Below are positions 30,376 to 41,400 of a stretch of 64,000 nt of DNA, in pieces. Numbering within the stretch: the first letter of the stretch is position 1; each line of letters opens with the position of its first letter. Made by a program: the position numbers and the translations under genes. The stretch covers positions 372,001-436,000 of the forward strand of contig JAKTTT010000004.1 in NCBI GenBank assembly GCA_030581615.1. The letters run 5' to 3'. This DNA is from Alloascoidea africana. Taxonomy: Eukaryota; Ascomycota; Alloascoideomycetes; Alloascoideales; Alloascoideaceae. A model generated the notes under the pieces. That model saw only the letters and a program-made list of their open reading frames with translations. It was not told the DNA's origin and ran no database searches.

Positions 30376-31221
30376 AGTTGGGTTGGTAACTATAAACTAT
30401 AAGGCGGGTGGACCTTCAAGGGTATGTACCGAGCGTGCGAGCGAAGCCAGAAACCAAAAGACTGCCAGTATATGGGGGAGGAGAAGGTGAAAAGGTGAAA
30501 AGAAGGAAGATGGGAGATCAACGAACTTTTGTACAGAGATTTAAACCTCATGGGCTTTTACGTTTGGTGCCAAGTGCGCGAGACCTGAGCTCGGTTTCCT
30601 CGCAGGACGATTAAAATTATAGGCGTGCTTGCATCTCCAGCGAGCCTCCTCCAGCCCAAAGTCCCCCGGATAATTACACACCGCTCTCTCCCAAAGAGCT
30701 CACTGCCGGCAGTCGCCAGCAGATAGCAGATCTCTGCCGTCGCTACCGCCAGGGCTGGAAGGCCCTGAGAGATCGGCGCCTGTTCCACGTTCGCTTGTGG
30801 GCGGTCCCTGGCCGGACTCCAATTATGTCACCTCTGCCATTTCTAGGAACACAAATCCAGAGACGGCCAGGATATTTTGCAGGCGGGATAAGCGTGCAAT
30901 TAATGCGCTATGCGATTGTCTAAAGAGGGCCGCTCTGGACGAGTGTTCTGACAGCGCTGGAGAGCGACGGACATGGAATGGCAGTAATCACAGATCAGCC
31001 TACCTGTTTTGCTATTAGAAAACTATTACTTTTACTAGTCACCGAGTCTGGGAACTTCCAGAGGAGAAAATTTGGAGCTTAGCTCAGGAGCAATATTACT
31101 TTTTCTCCCGGCACTGGACAGCTCTGTTCCTATTTCAGCTTATATTTGTGTCCCGTCCTGGCACTCTATTTAAATTGCGCTATATAGCGGTGTACAAGAC
31201 AAGAATTACCAAATTGAAACC
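30376..31221. promoter_or_regulatory. GC-rich upstream region of CDC25
   Basis: The first ~600 bp upstream of the CDC25 start are clearly GC-richer than neighbouring spacers, with C/G triplets and CAGCGC/GCGCTG-type motifs. Farther out the sequence returns to AT-rich. It ends with the palindromic TATA element at 31178-31189. Antisense frames here look non-coding. Confidence 0.45.
31178..31189. promoter_or_regulatory. Palindromic TATA-like element
   Basis: CGCTATATAGCG is a perfect 12-bp palindrome whose centre is TATATA, 33-44 nt before the ATG at 31222. The distance is short for a yeast TATA box but compatible with initiation close to the ATG. Confidence 0.35.
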
Positions 31222-31440
31222 ATGTCCTCGACTGGCAGATCAGAAAGAAAACCCGTAGAATCCAAACCTGGGAGCGCTCCTGTTGGACTAAAACAATTGA
31301 ACCAAAATGATAGAAAAGATACAAGAGTGCTAGAGCGGGTCAAACTAGAGCCAGACAATTTGGTTAAGGAAAAGTCCCTAGATCATGAAACTCACCTCAT
31401 TTACTCTTTCTCCACAAACAAAAAAAATTCCATGTTTTAA
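31222..31440 (+). CDS. Possible small hydrophilic protein, unknown
   Basis: A 72-codon frame with ATG in a fair context (AACCATGTCC), a TATA-like palindrome just upstream, and a highly charged Lys/Glu/Arg/Ser-rich product without membrane segments or cysteines. No family is recognised. A chance frame, or the first exon of something longer, are both possible. Confidence 0.3.
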   Translation: MSSTGRSERKPVESKPGSAPVGLKQLNQNDRKDTRVLERVKLEPDNLVKEKSLDHETHLIYSFSTNKKNSMF

Positions 31441-32472
31441 ACAGTGGTATTGGCCTTGTCACTTGATCGCCCGATCACAGAAAATGGGGAAATTTCCCAA
31501 GAGTTGGATCCGACAATTTTTAAACATATAAATTTCGATTAACTGTATTTGACTTTTCGATACAATGCTCAACTATCCACATGTCAAAGATTTTTCCTCC
31601 CAATTAAAGATGAATCGTTTTGGCCCAATTCTTCAAATTTCGCGTGTGTGTCACCTGCTTCATATTCGTATTTCCCAATGCACTTCGAAACACGGGACAT
31701 TAATTAAATGTGCTATGATCTATTATTTTGGCATTTTGTCTCAATTCACACATTTCTCATCTCTTAAAAGATTGAAGTCGTATTTGTTTCTGGTCTTTCA
31801 TCCTGGAATTTCCGTAAGCTCCATGATTAGAACTCAACAGGGGTTTGAACTATTCAGAGGTCTTTACATTGTTTACCAATAATCACAACCATATCATTTC
31901 ATTGTTGTATAGCCTATTCTCTCGGGGGTTCAGCTCCTTTTTTGACATTGGTTCTACTTGACACAATACCCGTTGTGCAAGACATCTACTTGGAGTCTTT
32001 TCCCCCTTGATGCTTTTCTAAAACCTTACAATATATCATCAGTATGCTCCAACCATAGGCATGTGTATTTATGTGTTCTGTCATAGTCCATTTTTCTACT
32101 TCAACAGAATCTTCTAGGATTTGCATTTCCAAAACAAATCAAACTGACTTTATGTTGAACCAGAAATTTGCAATTACAATACAGGTGGGTGTGTTTAACA
32201 GCTTCTTGATAGTCGAATTCACATAGATTCATCCAGCAAGATTTACCATGATTCTTTTATAATTGGAACTCGTGGATTGGGATAAATCAATTTAAACGGC
32301 AGTTATAGACAATGAAGAAGTCAAAAATCAATCAAGAATTTGGTAAGAAAATAATTATCCAATCTCTTTTATTCCCCTTCCAATTGATTGAAGAGATAGC
32401 TAAAACATGCCACTTTTGAGCGCCTCATATATTTAGATATCAGAGGCAAAGAAGGTTTTTAGTACATTCAAA
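31441..32472. other. AT-rich spacer
   Basis: About 1 kb between the putative small frame and the TYW3 stop. The frame at 31565-31882 has random-looking composition. Nothing else is recognisable. Confidence 0.4.
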
Positions 32473-33366
32473 TCAACTCTCTATCAGAAAATCTGTGTTA
32501 CTGTGGTCAGGGCCCTGATCTCTCAACAACTCTTTCTCTCTCTGTTGCTGGGCTTGCTGTTGACGGGCTAGACCTTCTCGTCTTTTTCGGTCACGCCGTT
32601 CTTCTTTTGTCTCAATAGCCTGTTTTCTTGAACTTGGAGTTGTGTGCTCTCCACCTGCTTCGTCTTCCTCAATCAGCCTTTGAACTGCGTGCATTAGTTT
32701 GTCTCGCCGCTTAGCATTTTCCACAAATCGGTCCTTGGCCATTCCTGTGAGAATATTCAAGTATCCTTCGTCTACTATTGGCACAATCTTTTCTTCATCC
32801 TTAAAACACTCCGTAGCTAGATATCCAATTGGGCTATCCAGCCTTAATGAGATCCGTATTCCAACAATCAAGTTGGGCCCGATCCCAGTTTCTCGGAACC
32901 CACAGGCCATGGCCGCAGAATACAGCTTGTTTGCAGTTTCCTTGTCTCGACATTTGACATGGAGGATCAAAGGTTCAAACTTGAACAAAGCGTAGCGTGT
33001 ATCGTTATCAAGATGGATCTGTGGACCATCCTCCTGTTGCTCGTTCCTATCAAAAATGTCATGCCACCATGGCGAGTCGCTTTCTAGATCGTTAACATCG
33101 TGTGTAATGTAGAGCCAGCGCCCTCCTTGTCCTTTCCCCCCGATCTTGGTCTCGGTACTGGTCTTCTGCTTGGTTCCTTCCAAAAAGACGCTCACTCGGC
33201 CAGAGCATGAGGAAGTAGTGACGAGTGCTGGATGCGAGTTCACCATGTTAATCAATGGTATCACTGCGGCGTCTATCGTGCCTTTCGGAGAAGCATCTGG
33301 ATTATCACTGGAGGTAGCTGATATCTGTTCCAGAAGCGCGTCCTTCTTTTGTTTGAACGAGTTCAT
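32473..33366 (-). CDS. TYW3: tRNA wybutosine-synthesising protein 3 (methyltransferase)
   Basis: Tyw3 is the AdoMet-dependent N4-methyltransferase of wybutosine synthesis at G37 of tRNA-Phe. The 297-residue protein shows the family block T-T-S-S-C-S-G-R-V-S-V-F-L-E-G near residues 50-64. G-R-W-L-Y-I-T-H, F-K-F-E-P-L-I-L-H-V-K-C-R and A-M-A-C-G-F-R-E-T-G-I-G follow, then G-I-R-I-S-L-R-L-D-S-P-I-G and a charged C-terminal helix. Length is close to the yeast enzyme (273 residues). It is divergent from GTR2 with only 158 bp between the start codons. Confidence 0.94.
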   Translation of the reverse strand: MNSFKQKKDALLEQISATSSDNPDASPKGTIDAAVIPLINMVNSHPALVTTSSCSGRVSVFLEGTKQKTSTETKIGGKGQGGRWLYITHDVNDLESDSPWWHDIFDRNEQQEDGPQIHLDNDTRYALFKFEPLILHVKCRDKETANKLYSAAMACGFRETGIGPNLIVGIRISLRLDSPIGYLATECFKDEEKIVPIVDEGYLNILTGMAKDRFVENAKRRDKLMHAVQRLIEEDEAGGEHTTPSSRKQAIETKEERRDRKRREGLARQQQAQQQREKELLRDQGPDHSNTDFLIES

Positions 33367-33524
33367 CGTGCCCTCTCAATCACATTTATCTCCTCCAGCT
33401 TTATCAAACTTTTTTTTCTCTCTCACCTGCAACCGTAGGGGTGTATGGAGGTAGTGGAGATGCACAAGATTATCGTTCCGGCACAAGCCAGCTTCTCTCT
33501 TCCAAGCTTGCCGAAATCACAGTT
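33367..33524. promoter_or_regulatory. TYW3/GTR2 bidirectional promoter
   Basis: 158 bp separate the two divergent ATGs. It contains poly-T/CT-rich tracts near 33395-33425. Both genes must draw their core promoters from this interval, unless 5' leaders overlap. Confidence 0.55.
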
Positions 33525-34839
33525 ATGGACTTGACTGCAGGACAGCCTACAAACGGGCAGCCCGGCAAGGCTCTGATTCTTTTGATGGGTCTGAGGAGGT
33601 GAGTAATCTGGTTCTGGAAAAAGACTTGTTAGGTTTTGGTTTGTTTGGCAAACCTCATCTCATGTCACACATTGTATTCACGACAATAGCACACATCTGG
33701 TGTTTTTGCTATATAACGGTGAAGAAATACTGACTCAACGTTCGTCCAGGGGCGGAAAATCATCGATTTGCAAGGTAGTGTTTCATAATATGCAACCTTT
33801 GGATACTCTATATCTTGAAAGCACCTCCAAGCCCACAACAGAGCATTTCTCGTACGTTAATTCAAAAAGGGAAAGGACCATTCGCAGTTGTACTAACTGA
33901 TAGGTCGGATACCAATGCAGCTCTTTAATTGATCTTGCCGTTATGGAACTGCCTGGTCAGCTTAATTTCTTTGAGCCAACACTGGATTCAGATAGACTCT
34001 TTGCATCAGTGGGGGCACTGGTCTATGTAATCGACAGCCAGGACGAATATCTCAATGCGCTTACCAACTTTGCAATGATTGTCGAGTATGCGATCAAGAT
34101 CAACCCAAAGATCAACTTTGAGGTTCTTATCCACAAGGTCGACGGTCTATCTGAAGATTTTAGAATGGATACCCAGAGAGATATAATACAGCGTGCGAGT
34201 GACGAGTTACTGGATTTGGGTCTCGATGGCGTCCAACCTTCTTATCATCTAACCTCGATTTTTGACCATTCCATATATGAGGCTTTTTCCAGGATTGTAC
34301 AAAAATTGATTTTTGAACTGCCTACACTAGAAAACATGCTGAACGTTCTGTGTCACAACTCCTCTATCGAAAAAGCCTTTCTTTTCGATATTAACTCCAA
34401 AATTTATGTCGCTACGGATTCCAGTCCCGTGGACATACAAACATACGAAGTATGTGCTGAATTTATCGACGTTACGATCGACCTGGACGATCTGTATGAT
34501 AACCAGAGCCTTGACGATGAATACCGAAATTCTAGCAATATGAACAGCAACATGATATATAACAATGAGCGTACATCACAGAACTCCCGTCATCCCAAAA
34601 TACCACTGAGAGCCACTTCGAACTTACAAAATGGAGTTATCCTGTATTTGAAGCAAATGATACGAGGTTTGGCCCTGGTAGGACTGATAAGAGATGATAA
34701 AAACTATGTGGTTTCCTCTGCCTCTTCCATCTCATATGCAAAAGATCAGGATAATACAATCAACAGGATGACGAAAATGGCCCTGATCGATTATAACGTT
34801 GATGTGTTTTATAAAGGGCTAGAAAAGATTTGGTCATAG
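33525..34839 (+). CDS. GTR2: Rag GTPase, RagC/D type (3 exons)
   Basis: Gtr2 pairs with Gtr1 in the EGO complex on the vacuole and signals amino-acid status to TORC1. Exons: 33525-33598, 33750-33851, 33921-34839. Intron 1 (151 nt) runs GTGAGT to CCAG with TACTGAC. Intron 2 (69 nt) runs GTACGT to GCAG with a perfect TACTAAC. The spliced protein is 364 residues. M-G-L-R-R-G-G-K-S-S-I (P-loop, split by intron 1) is followed by F-H-N-M-Q-P-L-D-T-L-Y-L-E-S-T. The switch II region A-V-M-E-L-P-G-Q-L is followed by H-K-V-D-G-L and then the C-terminal roadblock half. It is highly similar along its length to the yeast protein as I recall it (341 residues). The start gives 15 extra residues before the G-domain. 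CTG encodes leucine in the invariant MGL and ELP positions. Confidence 0.96.
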
Positions 34840-34992
34840 GTTCCAAGCCTATCAGAGGATAGTGCACGGTAAAGAGAAAAAAAAAAACTAAAAATTCATT
34901 TAATTTCTAATTTGTTCAGTGGACAAATACAAGTAATACAATTTGATTTCCTAAAAGTATTTTATATAAAGCTCATATCAAAGGTATTTGCA

Positions 34993-36948
34993 TTACTTGG
35001 ATTTGGAGGAAGGCGCATCCACCTCAACTCTTCCAGACTGGATTTCATCCAAGTTGGGGAGCATGTAGGTAATATCATCCCAAGGATGTCTGTAGAGACC
35101 AGTTCTCAATCTCTTTTGATCCAAGTGATGACCGATCAAACCGATTGTACGGCCCAAGACGAATAAACCGTTCAAAACACCGTTCGCCAAGTATTGTTCC
35201 ACTTCCTCTGGCTCAAAAGCACCACACGATCTCATGAGATCGACAAAAGCACATGCAACAACACCATCAACGTTCAGAATTAGATTATCCTTCTTGGAGG
35301 TTGTAACTGACTCGACGGCAAGTGCATAGTCAACCATGGTGGTAGACGGGAAGTTTTCTCTGACATACTCTTTAACGAGCTCCACACGGTAGTCTGGGTT
35401 GTTCTTAGACTTGACTTTATGGCCAATACCGGGGATAAGTTTGTTTTGTTTTCTCATGGTCTGGACAAACTGACGTGGGGACAATCCCTTGTCATAGGCG
35501 TTTGTAAATTCATAAGCTGCTCCGTCAAGAGCACCACCGAATCTTGAACCAATGGTCAACAAACCCGCAACAAGCGAGGAGATGAGATCTTTGCCTGCTC
35601 GAGTTGTGACAATTGTGTTCATTGCTCCACTAACAGCTGGACCGTGGTCAGCAACCAGCATAAGAACCATTTCCAAAAACTTGGTGGCATACTGTGGCAG
35701 GCGTCTCCTGAACCACAAAAGAGACATGACACCACCAATTCCAATATCCTCCTTGAAGACATCAGTAATTGGCATTCCTGCGTAGAGCAACTCTTGTCCA
35801 CGGTCATCTGAGATGGTGGAGATGAAAGCGGCAGGCTTACGAACCAATCCCAATTGTTGGGCCCAGGCGTAATCCATGGGGATCTTGGGTGGTTCCTGCT
35901 CTTCCTTGGGGACAATAACCCTCTTAGAAACCAAGGATTCATAAACATCACGAAGAGCTTCGGGGAAGTCCTCAAAAGTGTCGGGAACAATAAAGCCAGC
36001 AGCTTTCATGGCAGCATTCTTTGCCAAAGCAGTTTCTGCTTGAGAGTTGGCCATAGATCCGGCATGTCCAAATTGAACCTCAGTCTTGAACATGGAGGCA
36101 CAGGTACCAATAGCCCAGGCTACAATTGGTTTGGTGATGACACCCTGCTTGACAGCTTCGATAACGCGGTATTCTTCAACACCACCGTTCTCACCCAAAA
36201 GAACAATGATCTTGCATTCTGGATCGGACTGGTAACGGAGAATGTGGTCAATGAAAGTGCTTCCTGGATATCTATCACCTCCAATTGCAACACCTTCAAG
36301 AACACCATCAGTGTTATGGGAAATGATATTGTTCAATTCGTTGGACATGCCACCAGATTTGGAAACGTAGCAAACAGAGCCGGGTCTATACAACTTGGAA
36401 GCGACAATGTTGTCCATCATACCACCAGTGTTGCCAATCTTGAAGCAACCAGGCTTGATTCCACCGACGGTAGCAGGACCAATGATGGTGACGCCACGCT
36501 TCTTGGCCTTGTACAAGATCTCTCGGGCTCTTCTCTCGGGTACACCCTCAGCAATGATGGAGATGGATCTGAACTGAGAGAACTGAAGCAACTCCAAAGT
36601 GGAAGAGTACACAGATCTGCACGACGCAAAGTTGACAACAGTGTCAACTTCAGGATGATCCTCGACGGCAGCTTCGATAGACTGGTACACAGGAATTAGG
36701 GTCTCCTTGGTTCCCCAGTACAATTTGGAAACGAATTGTCCTCCAAAGGGGTAGATAATTCCGGCAACAGAGGGAGTCTTTCTTTGACAGATGTAGTCAA
36801 AGTCCAACATACCCTGGCAAGCCTTTGGCTGCAATCCATAGACGAAAGCACGAGTCTTGTTATGGAACAGTTGGTACTTTGGAAGAGGAGATGAAGGAGC
36901 GGTCGGTGGAGCAAAACGCTCAATCTTTTCGTTCAAATTCTTGGACAT
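34993..36948 (-). CDS. ACL1: ATP-citrate lyase subunit 1
   Basis: ATP-citrate lyase makes cytosolic acetyl-CoA and oxaloacetate from citrate. In fungi it is split into two subunits, and this one corresponds to the C-terminal, CoA-ligase plus citrate-synthase-like half of the animal enzyme. With the ATG at 36948 the protein is 651 residues, the usual fungal size. The R-F-A-x-P-x-x-P-x-S-P-L-P N-terminus, G-G-M-S-N-E-L-N-N, the V-Q-F-G-H-A-G phosphohistidine loop (near residue 293) and the citrate-synthase-like [15 protein letters not shown] and [10 protein letters not shown] motifs are all present. The frame stays open upstream to 37281, but that extension is GC-rich promoter sequence. It converges on GTR2 (153 bp between stops). 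The second subunit is not in the window. Confidence 0.96.
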   Translation of the reverse strand: MSKNLNEKIERFAPPTAPSSPLPKYQLFHNKTRAFVYGLQPKACQGMLDFDYICQRKTPSVAGIIYPFGGQFVSKLYWGTKETLIPVYQSIEAAVEDHPEVDTVVNFASCRSVYSSTLELLQFSQFRSISIIAEGVPERRAREILYKAKKRGVTIIGPATVGGIKPGCFKIGNTGGMMDNIVASKLYRPGSVCYVSKSGGMSNELNNIISHNTDGVLEGVAIGGDRYPGSTFIDHILRYQSDPECKIIVLLGENGGVEEYRVIEAVKQGVITKPIVAWAIGTCASMFKTEVQFGHAGSMANSQAETALAKNAAMKAAGFIVPDTFEDFPEALRDVYESLVSKRVIVPKEEQEPPKIPMDYAWAQQLGLVRKPAAFISTISDDRGQELLYAGMPITDVFKEDIGIGGVMSLLWFRRRLPQYATKFLEMVLMLVADHGPAVSGAMNTIVTTRAGKDLISSLVAGLLTIGSRFGGALDGAAYEFTNAYDKGLSPRQFVQTMRKQNKLIPGIGHKVKSKNNPDYRVELVKEYVRENFPSTTMVDYALAVESVTTSKKDNLILNVDGVVACAFVDLMRSCGAFEPEEVEQYLANGVLNGLFVLGRTIGLIGHHLDQKRLRTGLYRHPWDDITYMLPNLDEIQSGRVEVDAPSSKSK

Positions 36949-37260
36949 TTCGAGATTAGAGAAGTGATGGGGAGAGGAAGAAGAAGACGTTGGGATCGAG
37001 CTTTTTATTGCTGGCGAGCTGGAATTTCCAGCTGCGGGCACGACCCGGTCTGTTCCGTGCACTCGGGAACAGGTGATCCGGGCCCCCGCTTTTCCCCGCC
37101 ATTGGGACCGGGTCTCGGGCGGCGTTTCGCGGCCCAACCAACTTTCCCGGGCCCAACGCCCAACAATTGGATTCCCGGGACTTTTTCGCGATACTCTCGG
37201 AAATGCAGATTTCCGGACTCTGGCGGCTGAAATTTCCGGAAACAGCTGGGCGCTTAGTAT
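36949..37260 (-). promoter_or_regulatory. GC-rich ACL1 promoter with inverted repeats
   Basis: A GC-rich block immediately upstream of ACL1 in an otherwise AT-rich spacer. It contains CTGTTCC/GGAACAG inverted arms (37050-37072), several CCCGGG and CGGGxCGG-type triplets, and the palindrome TTTCCGGAAA (37233-37242). Paired CGG/CCG triplets are typical targets of zinc-cluster transcription factors, so strong regulated transcription is likely (inference). Confidence 0.5.
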
Positions 37261-38169
37261 TTTCCCTTTAGCTGCCAGCATGGAAAAGTGGCATTTCTCA
37301 GCTCTAGTGTCATATATTCTTGGTTAGTCAAGTATGTGACATATAGCACAAAAGGAAGGTTTATAAATCAAACACTCCTCTTCATGAGAACGGGAGCAAT
37401 ATATGTTTTTATTGATATAATTAGATTCTACTTTGAACACAATGCCAATGCAACACAGTAGAACAAAAAATAATACATATTTAGACATTAATATCTAATC
37501 TTTTTCAGTCATTCAAACAACTATGTTTGTGGTAAACAATTCGATCATATGTTTGTTTAATTAGTCACATCTAAATGTTCTTTGATTTTTCTCAATCATT
37601 ATACTGTGCTGTGAAGAATTCATCTGAAAAACGATTTGACTACAAGAGATGTGGCCAATAAAACAGGTCTACCACAAAACTTGAGCTCAAACACCAAACA
37701 CGGCAAAATATTGAGAATCTAACAATCAAGAAAAGATAAATGCTCTCTTCCTCACTTGTCAAACTTTCAATAGGGCCAATGATGTAGCCTGTTGCGAGAG
37801 TGGTGAGTCGGTTGAAAGAGAGAATTGAAGAGATGAAATGATGGAATCAAGTAAAAATTGTGGATTCTGATTGCTCAAGTTCCTATCTAAGGAACGAGTA
37901 CACTATTCAAGTAATTCCAACTGTATAAAAGATAGATTGCTCATGATGATCATTAAAGAGCATATCATAGTCTCATCAATCCAGGTCATTTGTAATAAAA
38001 CTTGTTAAACTCTATGTACACCAATTCATTCCTAGACTAAACTAAAAACAAACAGTTTGTTGTGCAAGCAGAAAAATATAGCAAAGGCGAGAAAAAATCA
38101 ACAAATTAGCCGTGCTCCGTGTCTGGCTGGTTACTTCTCACCATCATCGTCCAGTTCAATGCCTTGAGT
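37261..38169. other. AT-rich spacer
   Basis: About 0.9 kb between the ACL1 promoter block and the stop of the next minus-strand gene. A short hairpin GTTCCT-AGGAAC lies near 37880. No gene is seen. Confidence 0.4.
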
Positions 38170-38898
38170 TTAGGTCTGCTGGATCCACTCGAGAACTGGA
38201 GTATCAAACATAAAACATCTATATGGATCCAGTTCATATTTGCCGCATCTCAACCCCTCTCTGTAGTCAATCTGCACAACTATGGAATGACAATCACCAA
38301 GATCCATCCCCAATATTGTATCATAATGAAATTGTCGATTTTCGTACCTTAGTTCATACGCAAAAGCTGTTTGCCCAACGTCGTCAATGTCTGTGCAAAT
38401 GTATTCATACAAACGGGAAAGATGGAGCCGGAGGGGAATATCGTAGTAATAGTCCATAATGCCGCTGATTAATGCATCCACCAGCGATGGAAGGGATGGA
38501 TAGAAGGCGTCAGGGAAGTTTGATAAAAGTCTACTGCATCCATATGGAAAATTGTAATTCCATTCAGAGGCTGAAAGAAGAACAGTAGTTGCATTGACGG
38601 TTTCATGAAGGCTCATAGGCACAATATTGGGGTATAACAATTGTCTGTTTGTTTTGTGCTTGAAAATCATTGAACTAACATCTTCTTCGATTGGAGCAAA
38701 ATCAGTCCATCCATCTTCAATTAGAGCACTCGCAGCTTCATCAATATCTCTAGTAAGAAGAAAAAGTTTGAAAGGAATAACCTGTACACCATGGTATTTC
38801 AAGGCATGTTCGAACCAGATGACGCATGGAATGTTTTTCCCTAGCAGTGAGTAACAGGAACAAATGAGATCTGGGATATCAATCTGTGGAGTAGCCAT
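38170..38898 (-). CDS. Uncharacterised fungal protein, nucleotidyltransferase-like
   Basis: A 242-residue intact single-exon gene. The N-terminal half reads I-P-C-V-I-W-F-E-H-A-L-K-Y-H-G-V, then F-K-L-F-L-L-T-R-D-I-D-E-A-A-S-A-L. The middle has L-L-S-A-S-E-W-N-Y, and a C-terminal part carries L-R-L-H-L-S-R-L-Y-E-Y. I recall this order of motifs (x-V-I-W-x-E-x-A-L-x-Y-x-G-V, D-x-x-x-A-A-x-x-L, W-N-Y, then R-L-H-L) from many uncharacterised Aspergillus-type proteins with a nucleotidyltransferase-like fold. Catalytic activity is not established. Its presence in a yeast could mean retention of an ancestral gene or transfer. No neighbour suggests a function. Confidence 0.7.
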   Translation of the reverse strand: MATPQIDIPDLICSCYSLLGKNIPCVIWFEHALKYHGVQVIPFKLFLLTRDIDEAASALIEDGWTDFAPIEEDVSSMIFKHKTNRQLLYPNIVPMSLHETVNATTVLLSASEWNYNFPYGCSRLLSNFPDAFYPSLPSLVDALISGIMDYYYDIPLRLHLSRLYEYICTDIDDVGQTAFAYELRYENRQFHYDTILGMDLGDCHSIVVQIDYREGLRCGKYELDPYRCFMFDTPVLEWIQQT

Positions 38899-41400
38899 AA
38901 TTGCACCGAAGGGCGGTTATTTGTCAAATGTTTACGAAGAAAGGCAAGAATTTCTTTAGCGCTGATGTTGTAGGATAACGATAGTGAAAAAAAGAGAAGC
39001 ATGGATTCTCACAATGTGAAGAAGTTCATTTATTCCGATTTAGTATGGATTCTTCTGCATATTCAATTTAAGAGAATAAGCTTAAATACGACACGACTGT
39101 CTTCGTTACATACAGTCAGAGTCTTCCAAAACTGAGTCAATAATTATTCTTGATGTTTTGATCCCCTAGCACTCCAGTTTTATAGCCTAACATGTCCTTT
39201 CATTTGAATAATGTAGTCTACGTATCTAAGATTAAACTGTCTTAAAAAAATGATATATTTTGGTTTTCAGTGACGGCTTTTGCAAAGGCTTGGCTTATGA
39301 TCATTTTGCTGCATGCCATACTCTCGTAATGATCTCGTAACATTTCATAAGTCTTGAAAGTGCGTGTTAAATCAAATTCCTCTATTGAAAATTATTAGAT
39401 TGTGTTATCGAATATAGTTGCTTATTGTGATTTGTTTTTTTGGTTGATATTGGTGAAGTGGTAATCAGTTGGTTGGTCTGTCTCGACATGTTATAAAACA
39501 AAAAAAGTGTGTTGTAACGCCAGTTGACAATAGACAAGCAACGTGAATTCCATCATATTTGAAAATGTACAATCGAGAGATTGAATTGATACTTCGCTGA
39601 CAAGGAGGGCAAGAGTAAAGAACGCTTGCAACTTATCATTAAACAATTTCAAAGCTTACAAAATCTGAAACCAGGACCTTTCAGTATTATTTGGTATTTT
39701 CTATGAAGTTTTGATTATTATTTAAACTTTCTTTATATCATAATCCTCTTCTATGAACTTTAGAAGTCTCGAATAGACACAAAAACGCTGAGAATAATTA
39801 CAAACCTGTAAATAAACCCATTGAGCACCCTTTCATGTTTGAAAGATGGAAATCTTTAAAGGTTAGTAACAGAGAGAATAACTACCATCTGAGCAACTGA
39901 AGTTTGTCATCTAGATACGAAAAATGGTTCAAAAAGGAAGAAAAGAATGGCCCGTTTAATACAAGGAAGCATTAAACTGGACACAACATCTGAATATGTG
40001 CTTTGAACTCCCCACAAATTCCAAGATCATTATGCTCTAGTGAGAATATCCATAACGACAACTATCACGCATCAGAAAAACACTTGACAGGGCAAAAGAT
40101 GCTGGCGAATCTCTACAAAGCACAACACATGCTTTGGTGGCTAGATCAGCTTGTACCTGTCTTAGGCTCAGACCACCAAACCAAAGATATTGACATTTCA
40201 TGTATTTGATGTATTGAAAATTTTGGTAATTAACTGGATTTGGTAACCTACTTGTGGTGTTGCGTTTTGTTTTGAGCACTTGATGAGTTTTGTGTCTTTC
40301 AACTCACCGCCGAATTAAAAAAAAAAAAAAAGATCATTCACTACATCACAATTTTGAATTGACTGTGAAGGTCCCAGAAACAAGTAAAAACAATAAATTA
40401 ACTTGAACTGAGCTCGATTGTCCTGGGAAGCCACAGTTTGGTTGAATGGCACACAGCAACTGATTATCTCCTTCTTAAATAGAAGACATCAAAGACAAAA
40501 TAAAATAGAATCAAAAACTGGAATCATAAATGATAAATTCGGATTTAAGGGCTCGGTCAATTTGAGAGGTGGATTGTGTATTAGGGGATAATACAATCAA
40601 AGGAGTACTTGGAAAACACGAAACTTCATAATTTTACGACCTTTTTTTCTGAGTTAGGGAAAGCCTACATACCTATCGTTTTTTCTTTTGCTATTTTCTT
40701 TTCTAAATAATTTTCCCCTATCTCATTGGTTGAATAACAAAGGCGGTCTGTTTCGATTGTAGTACTGTTATTGTTTTGAAATTGTACTCTCCATCATTCA
40801 ACAATTCAAAGGCTGTACAATAGATTACAGGTTTGACCCTTTTGATTCACTTCCAATTTTACTTTCCAAAGCTTATGGACAATTACATAATAGCAACTGC
40901 TATATTCGCAGAATGACAGAGTCTAGTTGTTAGGAGTTTTAGTCCGTAAAAAAATAGTCTGTAAAAAGCTTGATCTATTAGAAACGAGAGAGAGACTCCT
41001 CTTATGTAGACAGAACTATGTAGCTAACAATTAAGGTGGTTGGTTAGAGGTTGGCTTGGTCTCAGAGAGTGGCTGGCTTGCATACCAAAAGTAGTAAGAC
41101 TGTCCTTGTGAGTGATAAGCCATCTCATTGTAACAGTAACCTAAAGCTGTAAATTTAAAACACAGATAAATCGATTGTAGTGAGCGTGTAAATTCATATC
41201 TAAACTTAGTTCTCAGTGGTTTTTGGTTTTCATTATCATGGCCATAGCAATTTCACAACCTCTATGCTTTCAAAAGGCATTTCCTTTTGAACTCATATTC
41301 CATTCAAAAGTATTTTACACAAGATTGAAACATATATTAAGTACAGAAACAATTACACCATAACCTAGACAAATCAACATCCAATTAATCAAAACAGTTG
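38899..41400. other. 2.5-kb AT-rich spacer
   Basis: Lies between two minus-strand genes: promoter of the 242-residue gene at the left, 3' flank of the TPR gene at the right. A poly-A run lies near 40316-40331. Frames around 40003-40279 on both strands look like chance. No RNA gene or repeat was recognised. Confidence 0.4.

Noticed and set aside
36949-37281. N-terminal extension of ATP-citrate lyase to 37281
   Set aside because: Orthologues begin near the 36948 ATG, and the extension is Arg/Pro/Gly-rich read-through of a GC-rich promoter.
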